Notes: generated by a model not told the origin, from the sequence alone. A DNA stretch of 53,153 nucleotides from Bacteroidota bacterium (GCA_947501265.1 CANMVY010000014.1:1-53153); one strand, 5' to 3'; positions 1-8,414 are shown, counted from the stretch's first letter. Program-made: numbers and translations.

Positions 1-110
1 GGTTTAAATTGAGTGGTTAGAATGAAAAAGGTCAACAGAAGGAAGGCCACGTCGGTCATTGCCGTCATGTCTACTGCTGTGCTTTTTCTAGGTACTTTAA
101 CCTTTGGCAT
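1..110 (-). CDS. exbD: ExbD/TolR biopolymer transport protein, N-terminal part
   Basis: Only the first 36 codons are inside the window; the rest lies beyond the left edge. The ATG is at 110 and the reading frame is open to base 1. The visible protein has a short basic N-terminus, then the ExbD signature (VDMTAMTDVAFLLLTFF, residues about 13-29), which carries the membrane-embedded Asp needed for proton coupling, and the start of a single transmembrane helix. ExbD works with ExbB in the inner membrane to pass proton motive force to TonB-type proteins. It lies 20 bp downstream of exbB on the same strand, so the two are almost certainly cotranscribed. The family call rests on this short conserved segment and the neighbour; TolR or a gliding-motor relative cannot be separated from such a short fragment. 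Confidence 0.78.
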   Translation of the reverse strand, partial: MPKVKVPRKSTAVDMTAMTDVAFLLLTFFILTTQFK

Positions 111-130
111 GGTGAAGTGTGGTTAAAGGA

Positions 131-946
131 TTATTTATTGTTAGCTGCAAACGTTTGAACAATGCTGAATCCAGCTTCTTCAATCGCGTAAGTTAATTTA
201 TCGATGCGGGTAGTGAACAAGTTGTACATGATGATAGCGATCGCTGAAGTTGCAATACCTACTGCAGTATTAACAAGTGCTTCGGAAATCGCATTCGCCA
301 ACTCACCAGAATCATTGGTTTCTCCCAAACTACCGAATGCCTTGATCATACCAATAACCGTTCCCAAAAGTGCGATCAACGTACCGATGTTCGAAATGGT
401 GGAGATAACTACCAAATTCTTTTCCAATCCTGGCAATTCCAAGGTAGTAGCTTCTTCCAATTCTTTCTGGATCGCCAACATCTTCTGTTCTTTGTCCATT
501 TTATCTTCGGTCATCATCACTTGGTATTTGTGCAAACCAGCTTGTACTACGTTTGCCAAAGAACCACCTTGCTTATTGCATTCAGCAATGGCTTCAGAAA
601 TTTTTCCTTCGCCCAACATCTTCTGGATTACGCGAACGAAAGCATCATTGCCTTTTTTACCAGAAGATTTTGTAAGTGCTAAAAATCTTTCAAATGAAAA
701 AGTAAACACCAACAAGAATAAAGTCATCAACAAGGGTACAATGAATCCACCTTTGTAAACGATACCGAAATAATCACCGGGCATTGGTTTGTTGGAATTC
801 AATCCACCTTCAAAGTGAGATCCATCTCCAAATACGGTGTGGAAGATGATTTCACAAACGATTAGGGCTACTGGAATTACCAAGTAAGCGAAAATGGTTG
901 CTCCGCTTCCAGACTTTTGTTTTTTTGTTGCGTTTTGAGTGCTCAT
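131..946 (-). CDS. exbB: MotA/TolQ/ExbB proton channel family protein
   Basis: Inner-membrane proton channel subunit that partners ExbD to energise TonB-dependent outer-membrane processes. The 271-residue protein has membrane segments at about 17-38, 67-86, 180-203 and 225-246, with a cytoplasmic helical loop (about 90-175) between the second and third. The ExbB/TolQ core is seen in the last two helices: TISNIGTLIALLGTVIGMI and EALVNTAVGIATSAIAI. The extra N-terminal helix before the canonical three is common in Bacteroidota ExbB proteins. The start is the ATG at 946, with a good promoter 37 bp upstream. Family membership is secure; assignment to ExbB rather than TolQ is inferred from the adjacent ExbD-like gene. 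Confidence 0.88.
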   Translation of the reverse strand: MSTQNATKKQKSGSGATIFAYLVIPVALIVCEIIFHTVFGDGSHFEGGLNSNKPMPGDYFGIVYKGGFIVPLLMTLFLLVFTFSFERFLALTKSSGKKGNDAFVRVIQKMLGEGKISEAIAECNKQGGSLANVVQAGLHKYQVMMTEDKMDKEQKMLAIQKELEEATTLELPGLEKNLVVISTISNIGTLIALLGTVIGMIKAFGSLGETNDSGELANAISEALVNTAVGIATSAIAIIMYNLFTTRIDKLTYAIEEAGFSIVQTFAANNK

Positions 947-983
947 TTTTTTGTGTTTTTTGTAGTTTTTTCAAAATTTTGCC

Positions 984-991
984 CAAAAATA
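984..991 (-). promoter_or_regulatory. -7 element of the exbB promoter
   Basis: On the minus strand this reads TATTTTTG, an exact match to the Bacteroidota -7 consensus TAnnTTTG, 37 nt upstream of the exbB ATG. No clear -33 TTTG/TTG at the ideal spacing was found. It gives exbB-exbD a promoter separate from the rsmB-like gene upstream. Confidence 0.55.
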
Positions 992-1071
992 AGTTTTTTT
1001 GATTCAATCACCTAACCTTTTTGGCATCGATTCAAAAAATTATCTTTAGGTTAACGACGGCGGGTTTCGCC

Positions 1072-2172
1072 TTATTCCATAAGCGCATAAAAAATAGAGT
1101 CGCCTCCTTCTTTCCATTTCCACGAATAATTTTGGAAGATGAGGGATAAACCCAAGGAATTTTGCATGAATTCAACGATTTTCTCGTTTTCTTCCTCAAA
1201 GATGGAACAAGTTACGAACATCAATTTGCCATTTTTTTCGAGGTGCTTTGACAAATTAGTGACAATTCTTTTTTGCCTTTCGGCGTGTTCGTTGAGTTTT
1301 TCAACCGTGAAATTGGACAGATTTTGTGGGCTTCGAAGCCAAGTTCCGCTTCCGCTGCAGGGAACATCGGCCAAAATGAAATCGAATTTCGATGGCAGCG
1401 GGTTTTCTTCTTCCCAATTCTTGGTCAAAATTTCGATGTTTTTGGAATGATTTCCCAAACGACCGCGGAAAGATCGAAGAATGCTTTCCCGAACATCGGT
1501 AGCTGTAAGATCAATGTTAGGGTTGGCTTCCAGCAACAAGAGCGATTTTCCACCGCTGGCGCAACAGGCATCCAATACCGTTTGGCCGTTTTCCAATTTA
1601 GGCAATTCCTCCGCCCACGATTGAATGGCCAAGTCCATCACCTCAAACCTTCCCGGTGCCCAACCTGGGGCATTTTCCATGGCCTTCGATTTTTTCAAAG
1701 TCAGGGTTTTCCCCTCTACTTTTTCCAATACTCCTTCCTTTTCTAACCAAGCGGCAAAACCAAACTTCCCCGGTTGCATCTGACGAACAAACACTTTTCG
1801 GGGTGCGAAAAATCCAGCTTTCCAATCCAATCCTTCCAATGCAGCGGAAAGGGAATGAGGGAAAATGTGTTTGGATGCCCAAATGGACGATTCCCAACTC
1901 TTCTGGGGGTCTTCCGAGTTCCAAATGGAGAAGGCAACGGTGCAGGCCTCTTGCCAAGATAAATCACTCAATGCGTGCCTTAATCGCAGAGTTCCGTACA
2001 CCAAATCCTGAAAAACCTTTCGGTCTTTGCTTCCCATTTCGGGATGTTGTTTCGTGAAATTTTTGACTTGAAGTTCAAGCGGGGTGTCGGGATCAACGGA
2101 TTCCAAAAAGGAAGAAGCCCGAAGGATGCGTTTTTGTAAAATGGGGTTATCGGTTCCTTCGGGAAATGCCAT
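1072..2172 (-). CDS. RsmB/NOP2-family 5-methylcytosine RNA methyltransferase
   Basis: SAM-dependent methyltransferase expected to make m5C in rRNA or tRNA. In the 366-residue protein the SAM-binding motif I (VLDACCASGGKS) is at about 199-210, motif IV with the release cysteine (DVPCSGSG, Cys about 272) and motif VI with the catalytic cysteine (VTCSIFEEEN, Cys about 322). The N-terminal third is an accessory region as in RsmB. The start at ATG 2172 (MAFPEGTDNPILQ) is chosen over a longer in-frame form starting at 2241, because the latter would run 95 bp into the upstream gene; the chosen start leaves a 26-bp overlap. It is the last gene of a leftward operon. The family is certain; the target nucleotide is not. 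Confidence 0.85.
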   Translation of the reverse strand: MAFPEGTDNPILQKRILRASSFLESVDPDTPLELQVKNFTKQHPEMGSKDRKVFQDLVYGTLRLRHALSDLSWQEACTVAFSIWNSEDPQKSWESSIWASKHIFPHSLSAALEGLDWKAGFFAPRKVFVRQMQPGKFGFAAWLEKEGVLEKVEGKTLTLKKSKAMENAPGWAPGRFEVMDLAIQSWAEELPKLENGQTVLDACCASGGKSLLLLEANPNIDLTATDVRESILRSFRGRLGNHSKNIEILTKNWEEENPLPSKFDFILADVPCSGSGTWLRSPQNLSNFTVEKLNEHAERQKRIVTNLSKHLEKNGKLMFVTCSIFEEENEKIVEFMQNSLGLSLIFQNYSWKWKEGGDSIFYALME

Positions 2173-3184
2173 GCGGTGTAATTTGAAGCAATTGTACGTG
2201 TTTGTTGGAATAAATGGCGGGAGTTTCAACCACCAATTCAAAGTCGTTCACCAATCGTTTTTTATCGGGATCGGTGAGGTGTAAATCGAAATCGTTGGGG
2301 TATTTTAAGAGAAGTGTTCCCCAGAAAATTCCAGCATCGAAGCCGCGGTAAGCGAAATCATGCGGATCGGAGAAAAAACGTTCTTGATACAATTTTCGAA
2401 ACCACATCAAATCGCTGCGTTGGTAATCTACAAACTTTTCACTGGTGTACAACAGTTGTACTTTTTGAAACAATTCTGCATCGATGGATCCGAAATTCAT
2501 CCAATTGGGAAGCCCAACCACCACCACCGAATAAGCATCGGCCAGTCCTTGAATTCGATTTAAGGCATTGGCAACAAAACTTTGATCGGCGCTGGGAACC
2601 AAAATGTAATTGATCATTCCTTTCTTCAATTTCCCTTCCAAAGGGAATCCCGTTAAATCAGTCCGAATCAATTCAGGTGTTGAGTCGAAGCCAGCTACCT
2701 TCAATTCATCCTTCCAAACTTCTAAAATTTTCTTTTCTTGAGGTTTGTTGCGGTGCAACAACAGCAGATTTTTTTTGCCGGGAACTTGGAAGAGGTAAGA
2801 AGACATGGCCGCCAAGTGTTCGCGCATGGGAGCATTGAATTCGATGCGGGCGGCCCCATTTTTTTTCCCCGTAAAAAAGAACACTTTTCCTTGTTTGCTT
2901 AAAATCATTTCCACCTCCGTCCACGGTTTCATCGGTGCAATGGAATCGCCTTCCAATTCTTCATCCGCCACATCCAATTTAATGTCTAAACCTTGGTTGG
3001 CTAGCGAATCCAAGGCCAACTTTAATCCTTGGTAGAAGGCCAACCCTGGCGCAGATTTCGGGCTCAACGAATCTCCTTTTTGCAAATCGAAATACAAAGG
3101 AGCCCGCAAAACCATGCGCATTTGAGCGGTGGATTTCCAAGAAATACAAACGGCCAATGCCGCGAAAATAAAGGTCTTCATCAT
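2147..3184 (-). CDS. Exported protein with a type 1 periplasmic-binding-like fold
   Basis: A 345-residue protein with a signal peptide (residues 1-20, ending ...WKSTAQ). It starts with a mature segment (MRMVLRAPLYFD) and a helix FYQGLKLALDSLANQGLDIKL that resemble the first lobe of the amino-acid-binding (type 1 periplasmic binding) fold. Later segments such as GMINYILVPSADQSFVANAL and DFAYRGFDAGIFWGTLLLKY fit the second lobe and the ligand-cleft region. No permease or ATPase genes lie nearby, so it is not an obvious ABC transporter subunit; related Bacteroidota proteins are often fused to LysM domains, absent here. Its ATG overlaps the recX stop as ATGA. The fold is inferred from pattern only, and no ligand can be named. 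Confidence 0.6.
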   Translation of the reverse strand: MMKTFIFAALAVCISWKSTAQMRMVLRAPLYFDLQKGDSLSPKSAPGLAFYQGLKLALDSLANQGLDIKLDVADEELEGDSIAPMKPWTEVEMILSKQGKVFFFTGKKNGAARIEFNAPMREHLAAMSSYLFQVPGKKNLLLLHRNKPQEKKILEVWKDELKVAGFDSTPELIRTDLTGFPLEGKLKKGMINYILVPSADQSFVANALNRIQGLADAYSVVVVGLPNWMNFGSIDAELFQKVQLLYTSEKFVDYQRSDLMWFRKLYQERFFSDPHDFAYRGFDAGIFWGTLLLKYPNDFDLHLTDPDKKRLVNDFELVVETPAIYSNKHVQLLQITPHGISRRNR

Positions 3185-3666
3185 GTGGTAAATTCCTTTC
3201 CAAAGGTACGTTGAAGATCGGTTAGGATTTCTCGAACCAACGAAGATTCGTACCCTTTGGTGTTCATGTATTGGTGAATTTTGGACTCTTTTACCAATTG
3301 TTTTTCTCCGAAAAGTGAATCATGCTTCTTTTGAATCAGTTTTTCCGCAGTTTTGTAGTAATCGTCGAGGTCGATTTCTTTTAAACCCAAAACAATGTTT
3401 TCCGGGGAGATGCCTTTTTCTTGCAGGGCCTTTCGGATTTTCATTTTTCCCCAATGTTTGATTCGGAATTTTCCTCCCGAAAAGGCCTTGGCAAACCGCA
3501 AATCATTTTGGAAGTTTTGGTCTTGGAGAGCTTTAGCAATAATGAGGATGCTCTCGTAGGAAGCGTCAAGGGTTTCTAATTTTTGGGTGACTTCCCGGTA
3601 GGATCGTTCTTGGCGGCTGCACCAAAGCGCCAAACGCTTGAAGAGTTTTTTGTCTTCCTCTTTCAA
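3181..3666 (-). CDS. recX: RecX-family regulator of RecA
   Basis: A 161-residue, basic, all-helical protein matching RecX, which binds RecA filaments and limits their activity. It shows the family's three-helix repeats: an N-terminal CSRQERSYREVTQKL segment, a central block with NDLRFAKAFSGGKFRIKHWGK followed by KIRKALQEKGIS, and a C-terminal MNTKGYESSLVREIL repeat. The start is a TTG at 3666, one base after the stop of the TonB-domain gene; no in-frame ATG lies before residue 75. Its stop overlaps the next gene as ATGA. No recA or lexA is in the window, so the link to the SOS response comes from family knowledge only. Confidence 0.85.
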   Translation of the reverse strand: MKEEDKKLFKRLALWCSRQERSYREVTQKLETLDASYESILIIAKALQDQNFQNDLRFAKAFSGGKFRIKHWGKMKIRKALQEKGISPENIVLGLKEIDLDDYYKTAEKLIQKKHDSLFGEKQLVKESKIHQYMNTKGYESSLVREILTDLQRTFGKEFTT

Positions 3667-3667
3667 A

Positions 3668-4246
3668 TTACTGCAATTTGTACAAAATGGGCAAACGCAT
3701 CATGGTGTTTACCGATTTTCCGTTTTGCATTCCAGGCGTCCACTTCGGCATTTTTTTGATGGTTTTCAAAGCTGCGTTGGACAGCAATGGGCTTGGGCTC
3801 CTTAAAATGGTAAAATTGCCACAAACACCGGTAGAATAAACCGTAAACTGAACAAATACTCGACCTTCTAATCCTTGTTCACGTGCTTCTTCAGGGTATT
3901 CCAAATTCTTTTGAAGCCATGCCATCAGGGCATTTTGTCCGCCCGGGAACTCCGGCATCTGTTCAACAATTTGAAGAACTTCTTGATTGGAGGTGTCTTG
4001 GGGTGGTGTGGTTGGTCTATCCGTTGGAACCGTTTCTTTTGGAAATTCAATGGGTTTTGCGTCATCGATCAACATCATCTCAGCTTTCTTCGCGGTGTCT
4101 AAAATGGATTCTACAGGAGGCACTGCAACATCAGAAACCGTGGTTTTGGTTTCCATTTCCATTAGGGCTTTTCCAGAAATTTCTTTCTGATGACTCTTGC
4201 ATCCCAATCCAAGGAGAAGCAATGTTCCAAGGGCAAATCTTACCAT
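3668..4246 (-). CDS. TonB C-terminal-domain lipoprotein
   Basis: A 192-residue protein with a lipoprotein signal (LLLLGLGC, acylated Cys at residue 16), a proline-rich, low-complexity spacer (about 40-85) and a TonB C-terminal domain (about 95-190). The domain shows the hallmarks MPEFPGGQNALMAWL, NLEYPEEAREQGLEGRVFV, and a final PKWTPGMQNGKSV. In typical TonB this domain contacts the TonB box of outer-membrane receptors, and the protein is anchored by an N-terminal transmembrane helix; here the anchor looks like a lipid instead. It overlaps the preceding gene by 7 bp and is followed one base later by recX. ExbB/ExbD are encoded 3 kb away. Whether it is truly energised by them is unknown. Confidence 0.8.
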   Translation of the reverse strand: MVRFALGTLLLLGLGCKSHQKEISGKALMEMETKTTVSDVAVPPVESILDTAKKAEMMLIDDAKPIEFPKETVPTDRPTTPPQDTSNQEVLQIVEQMPEFPGGQNALMAWLQKNLEYPEEAREQGLEGRVFVQFTVYSTGVCGNFTILRSPSPLLSNAALKTIKKMPKWTPGMQNGKSVNTMMRLPILYKLQ

Positions 4247-5286
4247 ACGAATTTCAATAACGGGTATTTGGCCAAACTATCTAAATTGGAAACCTCCCGG
4301 AAAGTGGGCGATTGCAAATAATAATTGGCATCGATTCCGGTATCTTTCAAATTGGTTGGAATTCGAACTCGGCTTGAAAAAATTCCGGCCGTGGGGTTTC
4401 CTTTTTTGCTGACGATGTTGGTGAACGAAGGACGATCCTGAACAATGGAGGTGCTGGGCTGATTGATGTTGATGAAGGTAGCCAAATCTTGACCGCCCAC
4501 ATGAACGATGAATTCAATCCCTTTCAACTGTCGATTAATGGTGTCGATTTTCGGAAGGGATTGATTGAGAAACTCAAGGATTTCCAATCCGTTCAAAGAA
4601 TAGGTGAACAAGCCCGCCGAATTGATAAACAAGTTTTTGTAGATGGTGTAATCAACGTATTTGAATTCGTTGGTTTGAGTAGGTTGGTCGGGATCGTATT
4701 GGGTGTAGTGAACGCGGGCGGTCATTTCGTGAATCTTTCCGTTGGCCGGAGTGGTGAACTTGATGTTGTTGGTTTTTCGGCTCATGCGAATAACACCGGG
4801 AATGCGAGCGGGTTCGCTGAGGGCAAAATTGTTCACCATTTTGGTTTCGGAAGTTACTTCATCGCCGGATGGGGTAATGGCAACCACTTTGTACATTTTG
4901 GTAACATCCAAACGCGCTTGGGTTTTGTAAAGAACTTGGTATTTATTGCCGAAGAAACCTGAATCTTTCGGTACTGTACGATCTTCTTCCAACGGAAGGC
5001 TACGACTTAAAATCCAATTGTTGCCAGACAAAGCATACTCTTCCAATCGAGCATTGAGGTTGGGGTAATAAAGTGAATCTTCCACTTTTGCCCCTACCGA
5101 AGCACCCGTTTTGGGGTCCAAATACCCTTTGGTGATGCGGAAAAAATGAACGGAATCGTTGGCATTCAAAAGTCCCCATACGGCGGTAACTTCTTTCCAA
5201 TCTGCTGCAATTTTCAAATCGTTATTGCAGGAAGAAAACAGGCTAGAGATTAAAAAGATGGCCAAAAAGTTTTTCAAGAATTTCAT
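4240..5286 (-). CDS. Hypothetical lipoprotein
   Basis: A 348-residue protein with a clear type II signal peptide (MKFLKNFLAIFLISSLFSSC, Cys 20). No domain was recognised. The mature part is rich in beta-prone segments and resembles outer-membrane-associated Bacteroidota lipoproteins of unknown role. Two close ATG codons (5292 and 5286) are possible; 5286 gives the best signal peptide. A longer reading frame reaching 5388 is rejected because it would cross the promoter and the divergent gene. It is the first gene of the leftward operon lipoprotein-TonB domain-recX-binding protein-methyltransferase, under the promoter at 5298-5305. Confidence 0.7.
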   Translation of the reverse strand: MKFLKNFLAIFLISSLFSSCNNDLKIAADWKEVTAVWGLLNANDSVHFFRITKGYLDPKTGASVGAKVEDSLYYPNLNARLEEYALSGNNWILSRSLPLEEDRTVPKDSGFFGNKYQVLYKTQARLDVTKMYKVVAITPSGDEVTSETKMVNNFALSEPARIPGVIRMSRKTNNIKFTTPANGKIHEMTARVHYTQYDPDQPTQTNEFKYVDYTIYKNLFINSAGLFTYSLNGLEILEFLNQSLPKIDTINRQLKGIEFIVHVGGQDLATFININQPSTSIVQDRPSFTNIVSKKGNPTAGIFSSRVRIPTNLKDTGIDANYYLQSPTFREVSNLDSLAKYPLLKFVW

Positions 5287-5297
5287 CAGCATAACGA

Positions 5298-5305
5298 CAA
5301 AGATA
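5298..5305 (-). promoter_or_regulatory. -7 element, leftward lipoprotein operon
   Basis: The minus strand reads TATCTTTG, an exact match to TAnnTTTG. Only 5 nt separate it from the ATG at 5292 and 11 nt from the ATG at 5286, so the transcript would start at or next to the first start codon. Confidence 0.55.
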
Positions 5306-5341
5306 AGCGGAGAATGTTGCAATAAAATGCAAAATTTGTTG

Positions 5342-5349
5342 CACCTTTG
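5342..5349 (+). promoter_or_regulatory. -7-like element, GGGPS-family gene
   Basis: Reads CACCTTTG, one base off TAnnTTTG, and ends 4 nt before the ATG at 5354. It predicts a leaderless or nearly leaderless message. It lies back to back with the leftward promoter at 5298-5305. Confidence 0.4.
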
Positions 5350-5353
5350 TAAC

Positions 5354-6103
5354 ATGTCTGGCATTTTAAACCACCTCACGCTACTCAAGGAAAATCAAGA
5401 GTCCGAATTGGTGGTTTTAATCGACCCCGACAAGTCCGAGCAGAAGGCCATCCATCGATTGGTGGAAGGTTGTTTGCAATCTCAAATTTCTACCCTTTTG
5501 ATTGGAGGAAGTTATGTTCCTCAAGGAAAAACCGAGCAATTACTAAAATGGATTAAGGAAGTTTCTACCGAACTTTCCTTGGTACTTTTCCCTGGCCATC
5601 CCGATCAGATTTCTTCTCAGGCGGATGCCTTGTTGTTGCTCTCGTTGCTCTCCGGAAGAAATCCCGATTACCTCATTGGGCACCATGTTCAATCGGCCAA
5701 TCGCCTTCGCGATAGCGGGTTGGATTTGATTCCTACGGCCTACATTTTGATCGATGGAGGAAAAACTACGGCGGTTCAATACATCAGCAATACCCAACCC
5801 ATACCGCCCCAAGAAATTGCGTTGGCCTGTTCAACGGCTCTCGCCGGTGAACAATTGGGAATGAAATTGGTGTACATGGACGCCGGCAGTGGAGCGTTAT
5901 TGCCCATTCCAATTGAATTGATTGAGGAAGTAAGCAAAACAACGGCTCTTCCTTTGGTGGTTGGTGGCGGAATGCGCACCCCACGAGAACTTCAGGATCG
6001 CGCCATCGCCGGTGCGCAATGGTTGGTGGTTGGAAACGCCCTCGAAAAAGATCCGAATCTTCTCAAAGAAATGGCTTTGGCCATCCCTCAGCGAACCCGT
6101 TAA
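5354..6103 (+). CDS. Geranylgeranylglyceryl/heptaprenylglyceryl phosphate synthase family
   Basis: A 249-residue TIM-barrel prenyltransferase of the GGGPS/PcrB family, which joins a polyprenyl diphosphate to sn-glycerol-1-phosphate in the cytoplasm. Visible signatures are LIDPDKS near residue 25 (Mg/diphosphate), AYILIDGGKTTAVQYIS, VYMDAGSGA, LVVGGGMRTP and a closing VVGNALEK (the phosphate-binding loops of the barrel). The start at 5354 fits the fold; the reading frame upstream runs into the divergent gene and its promoter. Its stop shares a TTAA with the stop of the convergent FG-GAP gene. Homologues are known in Bacteroidota, but their physiological product is less clear than in Archaea; chain length cannot be read from the sequence here. 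Confidence 0.88.
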   Translation: MSGILNHLTLLKENQESELVVLIDPDKSEQKAIHRLVEGCLQSQISTLLIGGSYVPQGKTEQLLKWIKEVSTELSLVLFPGHPDQISSQADALLLLSLLSGRNPDYLIGHHVQSANRLRDSGLDLIPTAYILIDGGKTTAVQYISNTQPIPPQEIALACSTALAGEQLGMKLVYMDAGSGALLPIPIELIEEVSKTTALPLVVGGGMRTPRELQDRAIAGAQWLVVGNALEKDPNLLKEMALAIPQRTR

Positions 6104-8349
6104 CGCCGCTTGATCAGCAGCTTAGATCCCTTGTTTTTCCACTGGATAAAATACAAACCCTCGGGAATTCCACCGACTTCCAATTGAGCCGATTCACCCA
6201 AAGGAACCTCCCAAGATTTCATGAGTTGACCGGTGAGATTGAACAGGTTGATGGGCGATTTCGGTCCTTGGGGTTGAACAATTTCTATGCGATCGGAGGC
6301 CGGATTGGGGAATAATTGAAGTTGAGTGAAATCTTGTTTTGGGAGTTGTTCCGTGCTTAAAGAACCCGCCCGATTCCTCAAACCAATGATTCCGCCATTA
6401 TTGGTTCCCAAAATCAAATCGGGAAGCGAATCTCCATTCCAATCGGCAACGGCCATGCGGAAAGCATCTCCAAAATCGGCCTCATCGACCGATGCACCGC
6501 CCAAGGAATTGGAGTAATAAAAAACAGAATCGTAGCGGTGCAATACCGTATCGAAAATGTTATCAAACAAAATCAAGCGACCACCCATTTCACCCACGGC
6601 CAAATCCCAATTTCCATCTGCATTAAAATCGGCCAAACGAGGAGTCGTTCTCGCAGGAAAAATGCTGTTCAAATCCAGTCCTCCTAAGGTGTCTGGAGCA
6701 TTGGCTTGATAAATGGGGGAGGTTCGGGTTCCTCCATTTCGGTAGTAAAAAACATGCCCATCAATATCGCCTGAAATCAAATCCAACAGCCCATCTTTAT
6801 CTACATCAATCAATTGTGGAGCTGCATCGTAACCCAATTGGATGTTTTGAAAGGTGTCATTCTGCAAGGTGAATTCCACTTTTCCAGCAACCAGTGAACC
6901 CGAATAATACTCCATCAACCCATTCGAATTTCCGGCCAATAAATCGGGAATGGAATCTCCATTCAAATCTCCAAAAGTTGGAATGAGATTCTTTTTAGAA
7001 GTTTGGCCGATGATGTTGGAATAATTGGTATCCAACCAATGGTAGCCGGTAGCGCCATATTCCAAAAGTTGAAGTGCAGCTTTGTTGTTGGCATTTTGAG
7101 TGAAGATGAACATATCCAAATCACCGTCTCGGTCGTAATCCAAAAATTCAGGGGATGACCACCAAGGAAAGTCGAGGATCGAGGTCGGGAACCAATTCGT
7201 ATTGCGCAAGGTAAACGTTTCAGGAGCTGTAGGCGATGAAGCGGTATTTTCGTAATACCACCGACTGTTGTACAGCTTCGATTTGTTGTCGAAAGGATTC
7301 ACCACCAAATCCATTTTCCCATCATTGTCCACGTCCACACGGCTGGCATGAGGAAAAATAGATCCTTTGTATGGAATTTGATAATTGGGGAAAGATGTAT
7401 CTAATCCGCAACCCATGGAATCCAAACCGGTTAGTGAGGAGTTTTGAATGAAGATCAGATTGGGGTAAGAGATGTCGGAAAGTAAAATATCGTTTTTTCC
7501 ATCTTTATTTTGGTCGAAAATGGTCAGAGTTCCTCCAGAGTGAGTGGTTTTGTCGGGCTTTTCTGCTTGGGCGCGAAGTCCGCAAGGGCAAGATCGTAAA
7601 GTGTCCCGATAGCAATTGGCATCCAAACATAGTCGAAGGTCGTTGGTGATGAAACTCTCTTGAAACCGGCCCCAACAATTGGATGCAATGAGAAAATCAA
7701 GGGTGTCGCGCCGGTTGTACCGATCCATGCTGAGGTTTTTGTACCAAACAATAGAAGGCGAAAAAATTTCCCATGCCAAAACATCTACATCACCGTCTCC
7801 ATCAATATCAACCACCTCAGCATTGTCGGTGGCATTCACGTACATGTTGGTAGGGAAGGGCGAAAATTGAGTTTTAACGGGAATGGCAGCTGTTTTTAAC
7901 GTAAAGATGGGATAAGCATTTCCGGCGGGGGTGGTATTTCGGTACAATTTGGTTTCTCCGTTGTTGTTGGTGAAAAGATCCAACCTTCCGTCTCCATCGT
8001 AGTCGGCGAAATCTACCCAATCTTGCACAAAGGGGAAGAATTTTTGATACTGAGGAGCATATTCGTATTGGGTTTGCCCGCCCATGTTTCGATTCAGATA
8101 CACGGAAATTATGGAGTCTTGCTTTTCAAAACTGAGGATATCTTGGGAGCCATCTCCGTTTACATCCATGTTGAAAAACTGATTGCAGGTTGCCCCTCCA
8201 TTCCAGGCAGCTTGGAGAAACAACCCCGAGGTATCAAACACGGGAACTGGCGCTACTCGATCGAACAAAAAAGGAAAACGCCCCGTTTGCGCCACTAAAA
8301 ATTGGGAATAAAAGAATAAAAATGCGGCCAAAAATAGTCGTTTCTGCAT
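6100..8349 (-). CDS. FG-GAP/VCBS repeat protein, T9SS cargo
   Basis: A 749-residue secreted protein with a signal peptide (residues 1-20, ...SQFLVAQ). About ten calcium-loop motifs of the form DxDGDGxxD are spread through it, for example DYDGDGRLDLF, DIDGDGDVDVL, DVDNDGKMDLV, DYDRDGDLDMF and DVDKDGLLDLI, as expected for an integrin-like FG-GAP beta-propeller. The last 80 residues form a type A T9SS sorting domain (FPNPASDRIEI ... PEGLYFIQWKNKG, then basic residues), so it should be exported and attached to the cell surface or released. Its promoter ends 5 nt before the ATG. The surface role is unknown; adhesion or binding is typical of the fold. Confidence 0.87.
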   Translation of the reverse strand: MQKRLFLAAFLFFYSQFLVAQTGRFPFLFDRVAPVPVFDTSGLFLQAAWNGGATCNQFFNMDVNGDGSQDILSFEKQDSIISVYLNRNMGGQTQYEYAPQYQKFFPFVQDWVDFADYDGDGRLDLFTNNNGETKLYRNTTPAGNAYPIFTLKTAAIPVKTQFSPFPTNMYVNATDNAEVVDIDGDGDVDVLAWEIFSPSIVWYKNLSMDRYNRRDTLDFLIASNCWGRFQESFITNDLRLCLDANCYRDTLRSCPCGLRAQAEKPDKTTHSGGTLTIFDQNKDGKNDILLSDISYPNLIFIQNSSLTGLDSMGCGLDTSFPNYQIPYKGSIFPHASRVDVDNDGKMDLVVNPFDNKSKLYNSRWYYENTASSPTAPETFTLRNTNWFPTSILDFPWWSSPEFLDYDRDGDLDMFIFTQNANNKAALQLLEYGATGYHWLDTNYSNIIGQTSKKNLIPTFGDLNGDSIPDLLAGNSNGLMEYYSGSLVAGKVEFTLQNDTFQNIQLGYDAAPQLIDVDKDGLLDLISGDIDGHVFYYRNGGTRTSPIYQANAPDTLGGLDLNSIFPARTTPRLADFNADGNWDLAVGEMGGRLILFDNIFDTVLHRYDSVFYYSNSLGGASVDEADFGDAFRMAVADWNGDSLPDLILGTNNGGIIGLRNRAGSLSTEQLPKQDFTQLQLFPNPASDRIEIVQPQGPKSPINLFNLTGQLMKSWEVPLGESAQLEVGGIPEGLYFIQWKNKGSKLLIKRR

Positions 8350-8354
8350 AAAAT

Positions 8355-8362
8355 CAAAATTA
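8355..8362 (-). promoter_or_regulatory. -7 element of the FG-GAP gene
   Basis: The minus strand reads TAATTTTG, an exact TAnnTTTG match, with only ATTTT between it and the ATG at 8349. This predicts a leaderless transcript. Confidence 0.5.
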
Positions 8363-8386
8363 CATGGAAAGTTGTAGGATGAAACG

Positions 8387-8394
8387 TATTTTTG
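8387..8394 (+). promoter_or_regulatory. -7 element of the anchor-V-type gene
   Basis: TATTTTTG, an exact TAnnTTTG match, 20 nt upstream of the ATG at 8415. Its position downstream of two other in-frame ATGs (8364 and 8379) argues that 8415 is the real start. Confidence 0.5.
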
Positions 8395-8414
8395 GAAAAA
8401 ATAATTGTCACAAT

